A DNA stretch of 64,000 nucleotides, taken from NCBI RefSeq assembly GCF_040930455.2, contig NZ_CP170494.1, one strand, 5' to 3'. Of the stretch, positions 33,650 to 42,301 are shown one piece after another; position 1 is the stretch's first letter; each line of letters begins with the position of its first letter. Below the pieces are notes generated by a model, which saw nothing but the letters and a program-made list of their open reading frames with translations, ran no database searches and was not told the DNA's origin. Source of the stretch: Neopusillimonas maritima. Its GTDB lineage: Bacteria > Pseudomonadota > Gammaproteobacteria > Burkholderiales > Burkholderiaceae_B. Position numbers and translations under genes: made by a program.

Positions 33650-35157
33650 TAGCGCTCCCGCAATACGTTTTTTTGCACTTTACCCATCGTGTTGCGGGGC
33701 AGCTCAGAAATAATATGTACTTGCTTGGGTACCTTAAAGTTGGCGATCGATGCTTTTAAGTGGTGCTGAATCGCGATGGGATCAAGCATGACACCCGGTT
33801 GCGGCACCACTACCGCCACCACCGCCTCGCCGAAGTCGGGGTGTGGCACGCCCACAACGGCAGACTCGGAAACACCCGGCATCTCATCAATCATCAATTC
33901 AATTTCTTTGGGATAAACGTTATATCCGCCTGAAATAATCAAGTCTTTGCTGCGCCCCACAATAACCAAATAACCCTGGCTGTTCCAATGTCCCACATCC
34001 CCCGTTCGGAACCAGCCATCATCGGTGAACGATTCACGGGTTTTATCAGGCATCTGCCAATAACCCGAAAATACGTTTTCACCCCGAACCTGAACATGGC
34101 CGATTTCCAGGTCAGGCAAAGCTTGATCAACATCGTTTGTAATCCGCACTGATACCCCCGGCAAGGGTCGCCCCACCGTTCCACCTAACCTGGGGCCGTC
34201 TTCCGGGCTATATGGATTGGATGTCAGCATCACGGTTTCGCTCATGCCGTAGCGCTCGAGAATAAAGTGCCCGGTGCGCTGCTGAAAAGCTTCAAACGTT
34301 TCCTGCAAAAGCGGAGCCGAACCCGACACAAATAACCGCATGCTCTTGCAATGCTCACGCCCGAACTCTGGCTGGGCCAACAAGCGAACATAATAGGTGG
34401 GCACCCCCATCATGACCGTACAACGCGGCAAATAATGCAGGGCTTGCTCAATATCCAGCTTGGGCAACCAAATCATTCGCGCACCGGCCAACAAAGCACC
34501 ATGCGCCGCCACGAACAAACCGTGCACATGAAAGATGGGCAGCATATGCAACAAAACATCACTCGATTGCCAGCCCCAATATTGGTGCAATACCTGGGCA
34601 TTCGACGCCATGTTCCGATGCGACAACATGGCGCCCTTGCTGCGGCCCGTGGTACCCGACGTATACAGAATCACACCCAGGTCATCGTTCCGCGTGTCAA
34701 CCGTGGTGAATGCCGGCTCGAAATCCTGGGCGGCATCGAATAATGTGCCTGAGCCGTCCGCATTCAACGTTTCAACCCGAACGCCCCCGCCCTCATGCGC
34801 CAACCCATATATCCAGGCGCGGCTTGATTCATCGCATACGATTAGCGAAGGTCGGGCATCCCCCAGAAAATAAGCCACTTCGGCTTCCCGATAGGCACTG
34901 TTAAGCGGTACGTAAACAAAGCCGGCGCGCAAAACACCCAAATAAAATATCAGCGCTTCAGGAGATTTTTCCACCTGAACCAACACGCGTTCGCCGGGGG
35001 CCATCCCCAGACTGGTTAAATAGGCCGCCAAACGTGCCGACGTTTGTTCAATATCACCATAGCTATACTGCCGGCTGGGTGTCTCTATGGCAACGGTGTT
35101 CCGGTCAGTCGGAAAGCCCGAGGCCAAAATAGCGTAAAGGTTGGCATTGTGGGACAT
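33637..35157 (-). CDS. Malonyl-CoA synthetase-like AMP-dependent ligase (MatB type)
   Basis: About 506 residues with the adenylation motifs LYTSGTTGRSKGAMLSH, YGMSETVMLTSNPY, GWFRTGDVG and a C-terminal Lys in PRNTMGKVQK. The TSNPY and GTVGRPLPGV context is typical of malonyl-CoA synthetase MatB rather than acetyl- or benzoyl-CoA ligases. It would activate malonate (or a close dicarboxylate). The start is ambiguous: ATG 35157 or GTG 35172, neither with a clear ribosome site. It converges with the hydroxylase operon, and a link to malonate released by that pathway is an inference. Confidence 0.82.
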   Translation of the reverse strand: MSHNANLYAILASGFPTDRNTVAIETPSRQYSYGDIEQTSARLAAYLTSLGMAPGERVLVQVEKSPEALIFYLGVLRAGFVYVPLNSAYREAEVAYFLGDARPSLIVCDESSRAWIYGLAHEGGGVRVETLNADGSGTLFDAAQDFEPAFTTVDTRNDDLGVILYTSGTTGRSKGAMLSHRNMASNAQVLHQYWGWQSSDVLLHMLPIFHVHGLFVAAHGALLAGARMIWLPKLDIEQALHYLPRCTVMMGVPTYYVRLLAQPEFGREHCKSMRLFVSGSAPLLQETFEAFQQRTGHFILERYGMSETVMLTSNPYSPEDGPRLGGTVGRPLPGVSVRITNDVDQALPDLEIGHVQVRGENVFSGYWQMPDKTRESFTDDGWFRTGDVGHWNSQGYLVIVGRSKDLIISGGYNVYPKEIELMIDEMPGVSESAVVGVPHPDFGEAVVAVVVPQPGVMLDPIAIQHHLKASIANFKVPKQVHIISELPRNTMGKVQKNVLRERYQTS

Positions 35158-35288
35158 GAGTGTATTCTGCACTTGTAAAAAATGTCATTCTACGGGCAGA
35201 ATAAGCGATCTATTACGATGAGCTTAAATGTAGTATGACCGCTACGGAGCAATAAAAGCACCGGCATTAATAAGGCTCCGCATTAAAT

Positions 35289-35912
35289 ATGGAAAATTTC
35301 TTGAATCCTCCCGATACATTGCGGTCTCTCTTGCGGGCTCATGTGTGGCCATTACACCAGCAGCTCGATCAAAGCCCCACCCTTCAAGCCTTAACGCAGC
35401 CCAATCTCGACGCGCCTACCTATGCACGTGCGTTATCTAATTTTCACCTTGCGTATCAACATATTGAACCCGGTCTGGCTGCACTTGAACAAAGCATTCA
35501 ACAACCTGTTCTGCCGGCTTATGAACCACGCCTGCCGCATATCAGAAAAGAATATGTCATGTTCAACAATTCTGATTCAGATTTGGCGGAACCCGGTGCT
35601 GCCCTGCCCCCCATGCCGGCATTTTTATGCCCTCTGTCGGCTTATCTGGGTGGCCGTTACGTTCTGGAAGGCGCTTCACAGGGCACACCCTATGTCATTC
35701 GGGCCCTCCGGAACCACCACCCAGCCTGGCCGCTGCATCCCGAAGGCTATTGGCACACCCTGCTGACCCAAGTACCTGCATGGCGTCAACTTTGTCATCT
35801 ACTCGATACACCGCAAAACGACAGGCCTGTTTCATTGTCGGAATTAAAACGTGGGGCGACCTGGGTTTTTGAATCTTTCATCGCGTCATTGACCCCTTCA
35901 ACACACCATTAA
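35289..35912 (+). CDS. bphO: Biliverdin-producing heme oxygenase (BphO)
   Basis: A 207-residue bacterial heme oxygenase with LRAHVWPLHQQLD near the N-terminus, placing the proximal His in the first helix, and the distal-helix motif LGGRYVLEGASQG. It cleaves heme to biliverdin, the chromophore of bacteriophytochromes. Its stop codon directly abuts the start codon of the bacteriophytochrome gene, so photoreceptor and chromophore supply are made together. The promoter should lie in the 116 bases between this gene and the divergent CoA ligase; I could not fix it. Confidence 0.9.
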   Translation: MENFLNPPDTLRSLLRAHVWPLHQQLDQSPTLQALTQPNLDAPTYARALSNFHLAYQHIEPGLAALEQSIQQPVLPAYEPRLPHIRKEYVMFNNSDSDLAEPGAALPPMPAFLCPLSAYLGGRYVLEGASQGTPYVIRALRNHHPAWPLHPEGYWHTLLTQVPAWRQLCHLLDTPQNDRPVSLSELKRGATWVFESFIASLTPSTHH

Positions 35913-37943
35913 ATGACGCCTATCTATTTCAGCGACTGCCTGACTGCGCAACTCGAGTTCCTGGGCAAAACCCAGGATCACGGCACCTTGTTGGTTGCCG
36001 ACGAGGACGATGTCATCGTGGCGGCAGCGGAGAACGCGGGAGATTGGCTGGGTCCAAATGCCAAGGAAATGTTGGGGCGCCCCTGGATGGCGCTGTTTCC
36101 CCAAATCCACCCTCCCTCGTCGCTGAGCTCATTTGAAGCAATAGGCCTGTCGGGCATTCACTTGCATCCTGTGCACATCAACAACAGGTCACTTATCATG
36201 GTCAGGCATCGCACCGGAGATCATGTTGTTGTCGAGTTTGAAGCCGAATCCGAAACAAACGCATTCGGACGTGATCGAGGCGCTATTTTGGCGGCGTGCC
36301 TTTCGCAAATGGGGCGCACCGACTCCGAACAGGCTGCTGCCGAATGCCTGATGCGTTTTATTGCCATGGTCACGGGTTTCGACCGCGTCATGCTCGTGCA
36401 GTTTCTACCGAACTGGCATGGCAAAGTCATTGCAGAAACGTTAAAGCCCGGTATCTCCGGCTATTTGAATCATCACTTCCCTGCCAACGACATACCCGAG
36501 AACGCCCGCAGGCTATACACACGCAAGCTGCAACGCCTTATTGCCGATGCGCACGCCGAAACAATCCACATTCTGTCAACACGCCCGGAACCGGTTGACC
36601 TGACCTATGCCGAATTGCGCGCCGTTCATCCTGTTCATATTCAATATATGAAAAATATGAATGTCATTACGTCGTTCAGCGTTTCAATTGTGATTGGTGA
36701 TGCCTTGTGGGGCCTGATTCCCTGCCATAACCTGAAAAGCAAACATTTGTCTTTCGCCGACCGGCAACTGTGCGAACACCTTAGCCGTATTGCGGGCTTG
36801 CATATGTCGGGCCTGGCGCAACTGCGCCACGCTAAAGAACGGCATACACACTTGCTCATGCGCCGGCAACTGCGGCAAGACATTCAAACCAACGGCGCCA
36901 ATGGGCCCACCTTTCAACGTCAACTACAACAAATACGTGAAACCTTTGTTGCCGACGGCACCTGGATGCGCTATCAGGAGCGTGATTTTTTCGACGGTGC
37001 AGTTCCCAACACGCACACGCGCACAACACTACTTAACTGGCTGGCAACCCAGACTCCCGAGCCGGTCATTGCACGTCATGAGCTCGACGATGAACTCAAA
37101 GAGAACGAAGAACTTCGTAAGACGGCGAGCGGGCTACTTCGCATCGAACTGAACCGTAACGAATTTCTGATCCTTATGCGCAAGGAACAATCGGCACAAA
37201 TGGAATGGGCAGGTGTTCCGCAAGAAACCGCTAACCCTAACGACCCGAAAGCCGGGCTGACGCCGCGTACGTCGTTTGAAACATGGCGTCAGCTTGTGCA
37301 GGGGATTTCCGCGCCATGGTCTGCCAGCGAACTGGAGAGTGCCCTTCGGTTGCGCACTAGCCTGAATGAAGTGTTCGAGTTTCTTGAGCTCGAGCAACAG
37401 TCGCTAACCGATGCCCTAACCGGCCTTGGAAATCGCAACCAACTGAATCGTACCCTGAGCGGTGTGATTACACAGTACGAACAAACAGGCGGTCGCATGG
37501 CTGCAGTGATGATCGATCTGGACGACTTCAAACCAGTGAACGACCAATACGGCCATTCAATAGGCGATGAAGTGTTGATTAAGCTGGCGCAAAGAATGAA
37601 GGCTCTGTTACGGGAAACCGATGTACTGGTGCGGTTGGGGGGAGATGAGTTCGCTATTGTGCTTACCCGTGTGCGCGCGGTAGGCGACCCCGAGCGTCTG
37701 GCCGATCGGCTTCTGAACTCCATCTCGGAACCGGTATTGCTGGATAACGGCGAACAGGTAACCCTCACTGCAAGTGTCGGCGCCGCGATTTACCCCGAAC
37801 ACGCCCAAACCGCAACTGAACTGCTGCATCATGCCGACCTGGCCATGTACGCAGTAAAACGAAAAAATCGCTGCGGCTTCGAACTGTATGATCCGACCGC
37901 TAGCTATACCGCCTCACGCAATACGCCGGAAACCCCGCATTAA
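35913..37943 (+). CDS. Bacteriophytochrome-diguanylate cyclase (PAS-GAF-PHY-GGDEF)
   Basis: A 676-residue red/far-red photoreceptor. Cys9 in the N-terminal extension is the expected biliverdin attachment site, and DHGTLLVAD follows in the PAS domain. The GAF domain has FPANDIPENARRLY and LWGLIPCHNL, and the PHY tongue has PRTSF (residues 451-455). The output is GGDEF (576-580) with an inhibitory-site RxxD at 567-570, so a feedback-controlled c-di-GMP synthase is predicted. There is no histidine kinase or EAL domain. Light would set c-di-GMP levels, with PNAG synthesis (pgaCD at 5449-7211) one possible target. Confidence 0.93.
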   Translation: MTPIYFSDCLTAQLEFLGKTQDHGTLLVADEDDVIVAAAENAGDWLGPNAKEMLGRPWMALFPQIHPPSSLSSFEAIGLSGIHLHPVHINNRSLIMVRHRTGDHVVVEFEAESETNAFGRDRGAILAACLSQMGRTDSEQAAAECLMRFIAMVTGFDRVMLVQFLPNWHGKVIAETLKPGISGYLNHHFPANDIPENARRLYTRKLQRLIADAHAETIHILSTRPEPVDLTYAELRAVHPVHIQYMKNMNVITSFSVSIVIGDALWGLIPCHNLKSKHLSFADRQLCEHLSRIAGLHMSGLAQLRHAKERHTHLLMRRQLRQDIQTNGANGPTFQRQLQQIRETFVADGTWMRYQERDFFDGAVPNTHTRTTLLNWLATQTPEPVIARHELDDELKENEELRKTASGLLRIELNRNEFLILMRKEQSAQMEWAGVPQETANPNDPKAGLTPRTSFETWRQLVQGISAPWSASELESALRLRTSLNEVFEFLELEQQSLTDALTGLGNRNQLNRTLSGVITQYEQTGGRMAAVMIDLDDFKPVNDQYGHSIGDEVLIKLAQRMKALLRETDVLVRLGGDEFAIVLTRVRAVGDPERLADRLLNSISEPVLLDNGEQVTLTASVGAAIYPEHAQTATELLHHADLAMYAVKRKNRCGFELYDPTASYTASRNTPETPH

Positions 37944-38299
37944 TTTATTCTCCTGATTCGCTTACGGGCAACGATAGAAAAAACCAGCGCAAACACACCC
38001 AGACCACATACCAGCGCCAACAGAACGACGGCCAGAAAATCGATCAATGAACGGAATATCGACAGATCGGCGTGTGTTGAATACGGTAAGAGCCAGGTTG
38101 CAACAACCGTTGCCAACAACCCGGCCACCAGCGCCCAGAACAAAGGCGGCCCCGCGCGCAAGCCCCGCCGCCGCAGCCCTTTGAAGCCACTGAAAACACC
38201 ATAGATTAGAACCAGCGTAATGATGACCAGTGGCCAAAACCACCCCGACAACACCTGCCACATAATATGAAATAACGAAACCGGATTGAAATCATTCAT
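37940..38299 (-). CDS. Hypothetical small membrane protein
   Basis: A 119-residue protein with three predicted membrane segments (about residues 14-35, 50-72 and 86-112) and basic loops. I do not recognise a family. The start at ATG 38299 (MNDFNPVSLFHIMW) has AAGGGGGC just upstream, better than the longer frame from 38344. It converges with the bacteriophytochrome gene (four-base overlap) and follows the persulfide dioxygenase gene by 45 bases on the same strand, so it may be co-transcribed with it. Confidence 0.6.
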   Translation of the reverse strand: MNDFNPVSLFHIMWQVLSGWFWPLVIITLVLIYGVFSGFKGLRRRGLRAGPPLFWALVAGLLATVVATWLLPYSTHADLSIFRSLIDFLAVVLLALVCGLGVFALVFSIVARKRIRRIN

Positions 38300-38344
38300 A
38301 GCGCCCCCTTCAGCATGCCCGCGTGAATTGTAATCCAGCAACAC

Positions 38345-39205
38345 CTATAGTTGATTCAACGGTATTTTCAAATAACTTACACCATTGCCTTCCGGCGGCG
38401 GCGTTTGGCCCGCCCGAATATTGACTTGCACTGACGGCAAAATAAGATTGGGCATATCAAGTGTGGCGTCACGCTGGGTGCGCATTTCCACAAAAGCCTC
38501 TTCAGAAACGCCTTCGTGAATATGAATATTATGCACTCGCTGCTCCCCCACTGTGGACTCGAAATTGACCTTGCGCCCTTCAGGCGGATAGTCGTGGCAC
38601 ATGAACAAGCGTGTTTCCGATGGCAGGCGAAGCAACTTTTGCACTGAACGATACAAAGTATGAGCATCACCCCCAGGGAAATCGCAACGGGCCGTTCCCA
38701 AATCGGGCATAAACAAGGTGTCGCCCACGAACACCGCATCGCCCACCATGTAAGCCATGCATGCCGGGGTGTGGCCGGGCACATGGATCGCCTCGGCTTG
38801 CAGATTCCCAATGGTAAACGGCACTCCTTCTTCGATCAGGTGATCGAACTGACTTCCGTCCAGGCGAAACTCAGGTTCAAGGTTGAATATTTTCTTGAAC
38901 ACGCCTTGCACTCGGGTAATGTTCGCACCGATGGCTATTTTTCCTCCCAGGCGCGAACGCACATAAGGCGCCGCCGACAGGTGGTCGGCATGGACATGGG
39001 TCTCCAGAATCCACTCAACCGACAAATTCAGTTCCTTCACGAAAGCAATGACCTTATCGGCGGAGGCCGTTGACGTTCGCCCCGCTTTTGGGTCGTAATC
39101 CAGCACCGGATCAATAATTGCGCAAACGGACCCGGGCTTTTCATACACAACATAAGTCACCGTGCCGGTGGTGTCATCGTAAAAGCCTTTAACAATAGGG
39201 TTCAT
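38345..39205 (-). CDS. blh: Persulfide dioxygenase / Blh-type metallo-beta-lactamase protein
   Basis: A 286-residue MBL enzyme with ETHVHADHLSAAPYVR (metal His/Asp), PGHTPACMAYMVGDAVFVGDTLF, the DLGTARCDFPGGDAHTLYRS stretch typical of the sulfur-dioxygenase branch, and MCHDYPPEGR. It oxidises glutathione persulfide to sulfite. In Rhizobiales and plant pathogens the orthologue blh is divergent from or co-transcribed with bigR, as here. Its promoter interlocks with that of the ArsR gene. Confidence 0.88.
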   Translation of the reverse strand: MNPIVKGFYDDTTGTVTYVVYEKPGSVCAIIDPVLDYDPKAGRTSTASADKVIAFVKELNLSVEWILETHVHADHLSAAPYVRSRLGGKIAIGANITRVQGVFKKIFNLEPEFRLDGSQFDHLIEEGVPFTIGNLQAEAIHVPGHTPACMAYMVGDAVFVGDTLFMPDLGTARCDFPGGDAHTLYRSVQKLLRLPSETRLFMCHDYPPEGRKVNFESTVGEQRVHNIHIHEGVSEEAFVEMRTQRDATLDMPNLILPSVQVNIRAGQTPPPEGNGVSYLKIPLNQL

Positions 39206-39237
39206 AGTGCACCTTCAAAGTAATTTATCTTGCTTTC

Positions 39238-39272
39238 ATTATATTGAAAAATATAATATATTCAAATATAAT
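39238..39272. promoter_or_regulatory. Interlocked divergent promoters of blh and bigR with AT-rich operator
   Basis: Plus strand: TTGAAA (39244-39249), 17 bases, TATAAT (39267-39272), directed at the ArsR gene. Minus strand: TTGAAT (39265-39260), 16 bases, TATAAT (39243-39238), directed at blh. Each -35 adjoins the opposing -10, so one repressor bound here would block both. The sequence is an imperfect AT-rich dyad, like BigR boxes described in Xylella and Agrobacterium. Confidence 0.78.
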
Positions 39273-39318
39273 GATATCGTATTCTAACTTCCTGAGCATT
39301 GATTCTCATCAACACATC

Positions 39319-39639
39319 ATGACTGAACTTACCCTTAACCTGGAGTCAATTCGAGAATCAGCTGAGCAGGCTTGCCGTTTAATGAAGGTTCTATCGAACC
39401 CCGATCGTCTGCTTTTGCTGTGCCAGCTTACTGAAGGTGAAAAATGCGTAAGCGAACTCGAAGCGTTGGTGGGAATCAGCCAACCTACCCTTTCCCAGCA
39501 ACTGGGGGTTTTGCGTACCGAAAATATCGTCAGCACCCGGCGCGAAGGCAAAAATGTGTATTACCAAATCGGCAGTCAGCAGGCGCTTGCCGTCATGCAA
39601 GTACTGTATGAACAATTCTGCGGCCCAAACAAGGAGTAA
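39319..39639 (+). CDS. bigR: BigR-type ArsR-family persulfide-responsive repressor
   Basis: A 106-residue winged-helix repressor: MKVLSNPDRLLLLCQLTEGEKCVSELEALVGISQPTLSQQLGVLR, then REGKNVYYQIGS. Two Cys, one in LLLLCQL and one near the C-terminus (EQFCGPN), match the pair that BigR uses to sense persulfide. ATG 39319 is chosen because the longer possibilities (39244, 39271) fall inside the promoter. It is first in an operon with two YeeE/YedE proteins, four bases apart, and a SulP transporter. It should repress itself and blh. Confidence 0.9.
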   Translation: MTELTLNLESIRESAEQACRLMKVLSNPDRLLLLCQLTEGEKCVSELEALVGISQPTLSQQLGVLRTENIVSTRREGKNVYYQIGSQQALAVMQVLYEQFCGPNKE

Positions 39640-39642
39640 CGC

Positions 39643-40074
39643 ATGACAATTGACTGGACTCACTTCACTCCCTGGACGTCTCTGGCAGGCGGCCTGCTTA
39701 TCGGCCTGTCAGCTGCGGTTTTTATCCTGTTTTTGGGTCGAATTCTGGGAATTAGCGGCATCGTGGGCGGTCTGCTCAAACCGAAAGCCGGAGATTGGGG
39801 CTGGCGTTTGGCATTTGTACTGGGTTTGCTTGCCGCACCCTGGATTTGGTCTGCAGTCATCGGGCCGGTAGAAGCCACTATTGAGGCCTCTACGCCTGTT
39901 CTCATTCTGGCAGGCTTGCTGGTTGGGCTTGGCACCCGCTATGGCTCGGGCTGCACCAGCGGCCACGGGGTATGCGGCTTATCGCGCCTGTCGCCTCGAT
40001 CAGTCGTTGCCACCCTAGCATTCATGGCAACCGGTTTTCTCACTGTTTACGTTGTTCGCCATTTATTAGCCTGA
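39643..40074 (+). CDS. YeeE/YedE family membrane protein (first half)
   Basis: A 143-residue membrane protein with about four segments and the motif GTRYGSGCTSGHGVCGLSRLSPRS, in which the Cys residues are the conserved sulfur-relay positions of YeeE/TsuA. TsuA imports thiosulfate through surface Cys residues. It and the next gene together correspond to the two halves of one full-length YeeE/YedE protein, a common split form in bigR operons. It may export sulfite or move thiosulfate. Confidence 0.88.
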   Translation: MTIDWTHFTPWTSLAGGLLIGLSAAVFILFLGRILGISGIVGGLLKPKAGDWGWRLAFVLGLLAAPWIWSAVIGPVEATIEASTPVLILAGLLVGLGTRYGSGCTSGHGVCGLSRLSPRSVVATLAFMATGFLTVYVVRHLLA

Positions 40075-40100
40075 TCGCAACCGACTTTCAAGGACTTATC

Positions 40101-40526
40101 ATGCAACGCATTTTTGAATTCTTTATCGGCCTTGTCTTCGGCCTCGGCCTTATTCTGTCAGGGATGAGTGACCCCTCGAAAGTGCTGGGGTTTCTTGATC
40201 TTACGGGGTTATGGGACCCTTCCCTGGCATTCGTGATGGGCGGCGCCATTCTGGTGGGGCTGGTTGCGTTTGCCCTTGCCCGCAAACGCACCACGACTTT
40301 TCTGGGAGGCGCACTGAAGCTGCCCACCTCAAACGATATCGATAAGCGCCTGGTCATTGGCAGCCTCACCTTCGGTGTAGGCTGGGGTCTGGCAGGTTAT
40401 TGCCCCGGACCCGCCCTGGTTTCCCTTGGCTCGGGCCAATCTAAGGCACTGATCTTCGTTGTCGCCATGTTGGCAGGCATGGCGATATACGAAATTGCGC
40501 AGGGCAAAACCAGCCGCTCCCGCTAA
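40101..40526 (+). CDS. YeeE/YedE family membrane protein (second half)
   Basis: A 141-residue membrane protein with the complementary motif GVGWGLAGYCPGPALVSLGSG. It begins at ATG 40101 with AAGGA seven bases upstream; the longer upstream frame overlaps the first half protein by about 100 bases and is not conserved in character. It probably pairs with the preceding gene product to form one transporter for a reduced or oxidised sulfur species. Confidence 0.88.
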   Translation: MQRIFEFFIGLVFGLGLILSGMSDPSKVLGFLDLTGLWDPSLAFVMGGAILVGLVAFALARKRTTTFLGGALKLPTSNDIDKRLVIGSLTFGVGWGLAGYCPGPALVSLGSGQSKALIFVVAMLAGMAIYEIAQGKTSRSR

Positions 40527-40561
40527 ACCCAACAACAAGCTCATCGTTCACAGGAAGCCTC

Positions 40562-42286
40562 ATGCGACTGCTGCCCGAATGGTTGGCACACTATCAAAAG
40601 ACAAAGCTGCCCGGCGATCTTACAGCGGGCCTGATTGTCACGGTCATGCTTATCCCCCAAAGCCTGGCCTACGCGATGCTGGCCGGCCTGCCGCCCGAAA
40701 TCGGCCTGTACGCCAGCGTGCTGCCGCTGGTCGCTTACGCTTTGCTGGGCTCAAGCATGACGCTCGCCGTTGGGCCGGTTGCCGTTGCGTCTTTAATGAC
40801 GGCCAGCGCCTTGCAACCGCTGGCGCAACCCGGTTCAGAACAGTATGTGGTTTTAGCCGCCACACTCGCCTTTCTTTCAGGCATCATGCTGCTGGCATTT
40901 GGCTTGCTGCGCCTGGGATTTCTGGCCAACTTTCTTAGCCATCCGGTCATCAGCGGCTTCATTTCAGGCTCGGCTATTCTTATCACCGTCAGCCAATTGA
41001 AGCACTTGTTTGGCTTAACAACCAATGCCGGTAACGTTTTCCAGGAAGTTTATCAACTGCTTGCACTATTGCCACAAGCAAACCCAGCCACCACGGCTCT
41101 GGGGCTGGGAACATTGATATTTTTATTTTTCGCACGCACTTATCTAAGCGGAGTGCTGCAAAAAATAGGGCTAAAACAAAAAACCGCGTCGCTCATCTCC
41201 AGGCTGGCTCCCATGGTTGCGGTTATTGTCTCAATTATCACGGTAGCCCAATGGGACCTCGCCGCTGAGGCCGGCGTTGCCATTGTGGGTGAAGTGCCGG
41301 CAGGGTTGCCTTCCCTTAATGTTCTTGTGCCCAACATGAACCACTTGGCTGCGCTCTGGCTTCCTGCGCTCCTGATTTCTCTGGTGGGTTTTGTAGAGAG
41401 CGTTTCCGTTGCGCAGTCATTAGCCCTTAAACGGCAGGAACGTATCCAACCGAACCGTGAACTTCTGGGTTTGGGCGCCGCCAATATGGCGAGTGCATTA
41501 TCAGGCGGTTACCCGGTTACGGGCGGCTTCGCCCGTTCCGTCGTTAATTTTGCCGCAGGCGCCAACACCCCTCTGGCCGGCGTGATTTCGGCCGTTCTTA
41601 TGGCGATTGTAATCGCGAGCCTAACCGGGCTTTTCCACCATCTGCCTCAAGCCGTGTTGTCGGCCACCATTATCATCGCCGTTACTGCATTAGTGGATTT
41701 TTCAACCTTTAAAGCCGCCTGGCAGTACGACCGTGCCGATGCATTGTCATTGGTGGTGACCTTAATAGGCGTACTATTGCTGGGAGTCGAAGCGGGTGTA
41801 TTGATAGGCGTGGCGCTATCACTTGCGGTTCTTGTATGGCGCAGCAGCCGTCCGCATATCGCCATTGTCGGCAGGGTACCTGGTACGGAACACTTCAGAA
41901 ATGTCCGGCGGCATAAAGTCGATACGCTGCCCAACTTATTGGCACTGCGCGTTGACGAAAGCCTGTTCTTTGCCAATGCCTCGCTGGTGCAAAGCCATAT
42001 TGAAAGATGTGTGGCCGCCAACCCGAAGGTGGAATACGTGCTCTTACTGTGCCCGGCAGTGAATCAAATCGATTCAACCGCCCTTGAGGCTTTAACACAG
42101 TTACAGGAAAGCCTTAGCGCAAAAGGCATTCAATTTATGTTGGCCGAAGTAAAAGGCCCGGTTATGGACCGACTACATGAAACTCACCTGGGGCGCGCCC
42201 TGGAAGGCCTTATTTTCCTGAGCGCACACGATGCCTTTAAGTTCGTGGAAGAGCGCAACCTAGACTCATTAGCCTTCTCACGATAG
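40562..42286 (+). CDS. SulP family anion transporter with STAS domain
   Basis: A 574-residue SLC26/SulP protein. The membrane part starts PGDLTAGLIVTVMLIPQSLAYAMLAGLPPEIGLYASVLP, the family signature, and the STAS domain occupies about residues 445-560 (LLALRVDESLFFANASLV, LLLCPAVNQIDSTALEAL). It lies 35 bases after the YeeE/YedE pair, so sulfate or sulfite transport in the sulfide-oxidation module is likely. Bicarbonate or other anions are alternatives in this family. It converges with the ClC gene. Confidence 0.9.
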   Translation: MRLLPEWLAHYQKTKLPGDLTAGLIVTVMLIPQSLAYAMLAGLPPEIGLYASVLPLVAYALLGSSMTLAVGPVAVASLMTASALQPLAQPGSEQYVVLAATLAFLSGIMLLAFGLLRLGFLANFLSHPVISGFISGSAILITVSQLKHLFGLTTNAGNVFQEVYQLLALLPQANPATTALGLGTLIFLFFARTYLSGVLQKIGLKQKTASLISRLAPMVAVIVSIITVAQWDLAAEAGVAIVGEVPAGLPSLNVLVPNMNHLAALWLPALLISLVGFVESVSVAQSLALKRQERIQPNRELLGLGAANMASALSGGYPVTGGFARSVVNFAAGANTPLAGVISAVLMAIVIASLTGLFHHLPQAVLSATIIIAVTALVDFSTFKAAWQYDRADALSLVVTLIGVLLLGVEAGVLIGVALSLAVLVWRSSRPHIAIVGRVPGTEHFRNVRRHKVDTLPNLLALRVDESLFFANASLVQSHIERCVAANPKVEYVLLLCPAVNQIDSTALEALTQLQESLSAKGIQFMLAEVKGPVMDRLHETHLGRALEGLIFLSAHDAFKFVEERNLDSLAFSR

Positions 42287-42301
42287 TGGGACGCAACGAC
42301 C

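Noticed and set aside
39244..39318. Longer N-terminus for the ArsR repressor
   Set aside because: Candidate starts at 39244 and 39271 fall within the -35 and -10 elements.
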